From assembly GCA_900169975.1 (NCBI GenBank), contig LT827126.1, forward strand, positions 248,001 through 312,000: a stretch of DNA of 64,000 bases, in the 5' to 3' direction. The translations under genes and the position numbers were made by a program. This document shows positions 62,815 through 64,000 of the stretch, piece after piece (positions within the stretch are counted from its first letter, which is position 1; the number at the start of each line of letters is the position of its first letter). The stretch comes from Pseudoflavonifractor sp. Marseille-P3106. GTDB lineage: Bacteria; Bacillota; Clostridia; Oscillospirales; Oscillospiraceae. Under the pieces are notes generated by a model, which saw only the letters and a program-made list of their open reading frames with translations, was not told the DNA's origin and did no database searches.

Positions 62815-63534
62815 ATGGGGACTACCATTCAAGAAGAAGTCCGCCAGGGACTTGGGGCTTGGTATGATGCACTGCCGCAGGACGCGATTACTGCGGCGGA
62901 GAACGCACTCCAGCAGGTCGATACGGAGGCACAGGGTGGAGCTTATATTCTCCCTAACAGGGAGGACATCTTTCGGGCGTTCCAACTGACCCCACCGCAG
63001 AACGTCAAATTCGTGCTGGTTGGCCAGGACCCTTACCCGACCATTGGCCATGCTATGGGACTGGCCTTTTCCGTCCGGCGGGATGTGAAGCCGTTCCCAC
63101 GGTCTCTCCAGAATATTTTTAAGGAGTTGCGCAACGACCTGGGCATCCCAATGCCTGAAACAGGTGATTTATCGGCCTGGGCACAGCAGGGGGGCCTGCT
63201 GCTGAATACTTCCCTGACCGTGGAGGCGGGGAAGGCGAATAGCCACTGGGATATTGGCTGGGGGCCATTCACAAGGCGCGTGCTGGACTATGTTGCTGGG
63301 TTGCCTCAGCCTCTGGTGTTCCTTCAGTGGGGAATGCAGGCAGTAAAGACTACCCCAGCCGCCGCCCTGGACCGGACAGACAGGGTATTCATTCGTTCCA
63401 CCCATCCGAGCCCTCTCGCAGCAAACCGGGCTTCCAAGGAGCTTCCATCTTTTATGGGGAGCCACCCGTTTAGCCGCACCAACGAGGAGCTCCATAGGAT
63501 GGGGCAGGAACCTGTTGATTGGCGTCTTACATAG
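62815..63534 (+). CDS. ung: family 1 uracil-DNA glycosylase
   Basis: 239 residues from ATG 62815, with GGAGGAG upstream. It removes uracil from DNA. The water-activating loop is GQDPYP (the normal family has GQDPYH, so His is replaced by Pro while the catalytic Asp is kept). LLNTSLTV and HPSPLAA give the uracil-binding strand and the leucine loop. Only four bases separate it from ligA, so base excision and ligation are co-expressed. Confidence 0.92.
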   Translation: MGTTIQEEVRQGLGAWYDALPQDAITAAENALQQVDTEAQGGAYILPNREDIFRAFQLTPPQNVKFVLVGQDPYPTIGHAMGLAFSVRRDVKPFPRSLQNIFKELRNDLGIPMPETGDLSAWAQQGGLLLNTSLTVEAGKANSHWDIGWGPFTRRVLDYVAGLPQPLVFLQWGMQAVKTTPAAALDRTDRVFIRSTHPSPLAANRASKELPSFMGSHPFSRTNEELHRMGQEPVDWRLT

Positions 63535-63547
63535 CATAAAATGATTA

Positions 63548-63587
63548 AGCACTCAGGTGCTTTGGTGTTTAAGTACTTAGGTGCTCA
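63548..63587. repeat. octamer array F: five contiguous boxes
   Basis: AGCACTCA, GGTGCTTT, GGTGTTTA, AGTACTTA, GGTGCTCA in exact 8-bp steps, about 25 bases before the next gene. Possible further weak box CTGCTCAA. Confidence 0.8.
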
Positions 63588-63612
63588 CTGCTCAAGGAGA
63601 CGAGGTGAAATT

Positions 63613-64000
63613 GTGGAGCAGGATATCTCAAAGGCTACGAACAGCATTGAACGGCTCAAAGAACTGATTATGGCCCCCAACGCCAAGAGGAAACTCATGG
63701 ACAATCAGGCTGAGGTCGTCCACATCATCCCGGAAATGGAACCGTGTATTGGCTTTCAGCAGAATAGCCCCTACCACATCTACGATGTGTGGGGCCATAT
63801 CGCAGCGGCAGTAGATGAGGCCGCAGGCGATTACCTGGTACGTATGGCACTCCTGTTCCACGACATTGGAAAGCCTCAATGCTACCAGGTCGACGAGAAC
63901 GGCATCGGGCATTTTCATGGGCACGGGCATGTCAGTGCGAAAATTACAGAGTGCGTACTGACGCGACTGAGCGCGGACCCTGTTTTCAAGGACGAAGTGG
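63613..64000 (+). CDS. HD-domain protein related to the HD part of CCA-adding enzymes, 3' end cut
   Basis: Open from GTG 63613 (AAGGAGACGAGGTGA upstream) to the window edge, 129 codons. It includes PCIGFQQNSPYHIYDVWGHI, LLFHDIGKPQCYQ and GHFHGHGHVSAKI. This is the His-Asp pattern of the HD domain in bacterial tRNA nucleotidyltransferases, without a nucleotidyltransferase head in this frame. HD phosphohydrolase activity is likely. The C-terminus is unknown. Confidence 0.75.
   Translation, partial: MEQDISKATNSIERLKELIMAPNAKRKLMDNQAEVVHIIPEMEPCIGFQQNSPYHIYDVWGHIAAAVDEAAGDYLVRMALLFHDIGKPQCYQVDENGIGHFHGHGHVSAKITECVLTRLSADPVFKDEV

Overview
The window looks like part of a large plasmid-like or otherwise mobile replicon of an anaerobic, low-oxygen-adapted Firmicute, most likely a gut clostridium of the Oscillospiraceae type. 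This rests on the oxygen-independent ribonucleotide reductase (NrdD/NrdG), S-layer-homology (SLH) proteins, a SpoVT/AbrB-type regulator, a YwbE-like domain, strong AGGAGG ribosome binding sites and TATAAT promoters. The replicon idea rests on a ParA ATPase with a ribbon-helix-helix (RHH) partner at the left edge, many unrecognised small genes in compact operons, a CRISPR-Cas effector locus without adaptation genes, a tRNA cluster and two TnpB elements. No phage structural gene, rRNA or ribosomal-protein gene was seen, and the genus is inference.

Layout. 0-1.1 kb: parA (cut by the edge) and an RHH partner. 1.2-7.4 kb: type I-C cas5-cas8c(-cas11c)-cas7 and a 37-repeat array, with no cas3, cas1, cas2 or cas4. 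7.4-10.6 kb: an operon of seven small genes behind an unusual promoter-terminator leader, ending in a SpoVT/AbrB-like regulator. 10.6-13.7 kb: nrdG and an nrdD with a fused redoxin domain. 13.7-15.7 kb: divergent Xre repressor and serine recombinase. 15.8-17.6 kb: anchored proteins and a zinc/YwbE-like fusion. 17.8-32.4 kb: two giant SLH surface proteins (2200 and about 2600 residues). 32.6-35.0 kb: two membrane proteins and a sortase. 36.1-39.5 kb: a 48-codon ORF, then eleven tRNA genes interrupted by a TnpB element. 39.8-49.8 kb: PhoH2-like, HD-GYP, SLH metalloprotease, DUF2325-like and transmembrane pseudokinase genes, mostly with their own promoter. 50-59 kb: HU and four more leader-controlled units, including an orphan RNA polymerase alpha-CTD protein, ended by a second TnpB element. 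59.4-64 kb: small genes, NAD-dependent DNA ligase, uracil-DNA glycosylase and an edge-cut HD protein.

Three repeated control signals tie the region together. (A) Ten near-identical promoters (TTGAYT-17-TATAAT, mostly with TGGTATAATAT) drive cas, surface, pseudokinase, PhoH2 and HU genes. (B) Six leaders combine a TTGACG-18-TACAAT-like promoter, a GGAAGTAT box, an intrinsic terminator before the gene, and a conserved TATATACACAAAC tract after it. This layout predicts regulated readthrough. (C) Six arrays of contiguous 8-bp boxes (GGTGCTTA/TAAGCACC type) lie just upstream of genes or leaders. Contiguous octamers are the kind of site RHH proteins bind, so the ParA partner may link partition with transcription. 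I regard B plus C, with the orphan alpha-CTD protein, as the best candidate for an undescribed system here.
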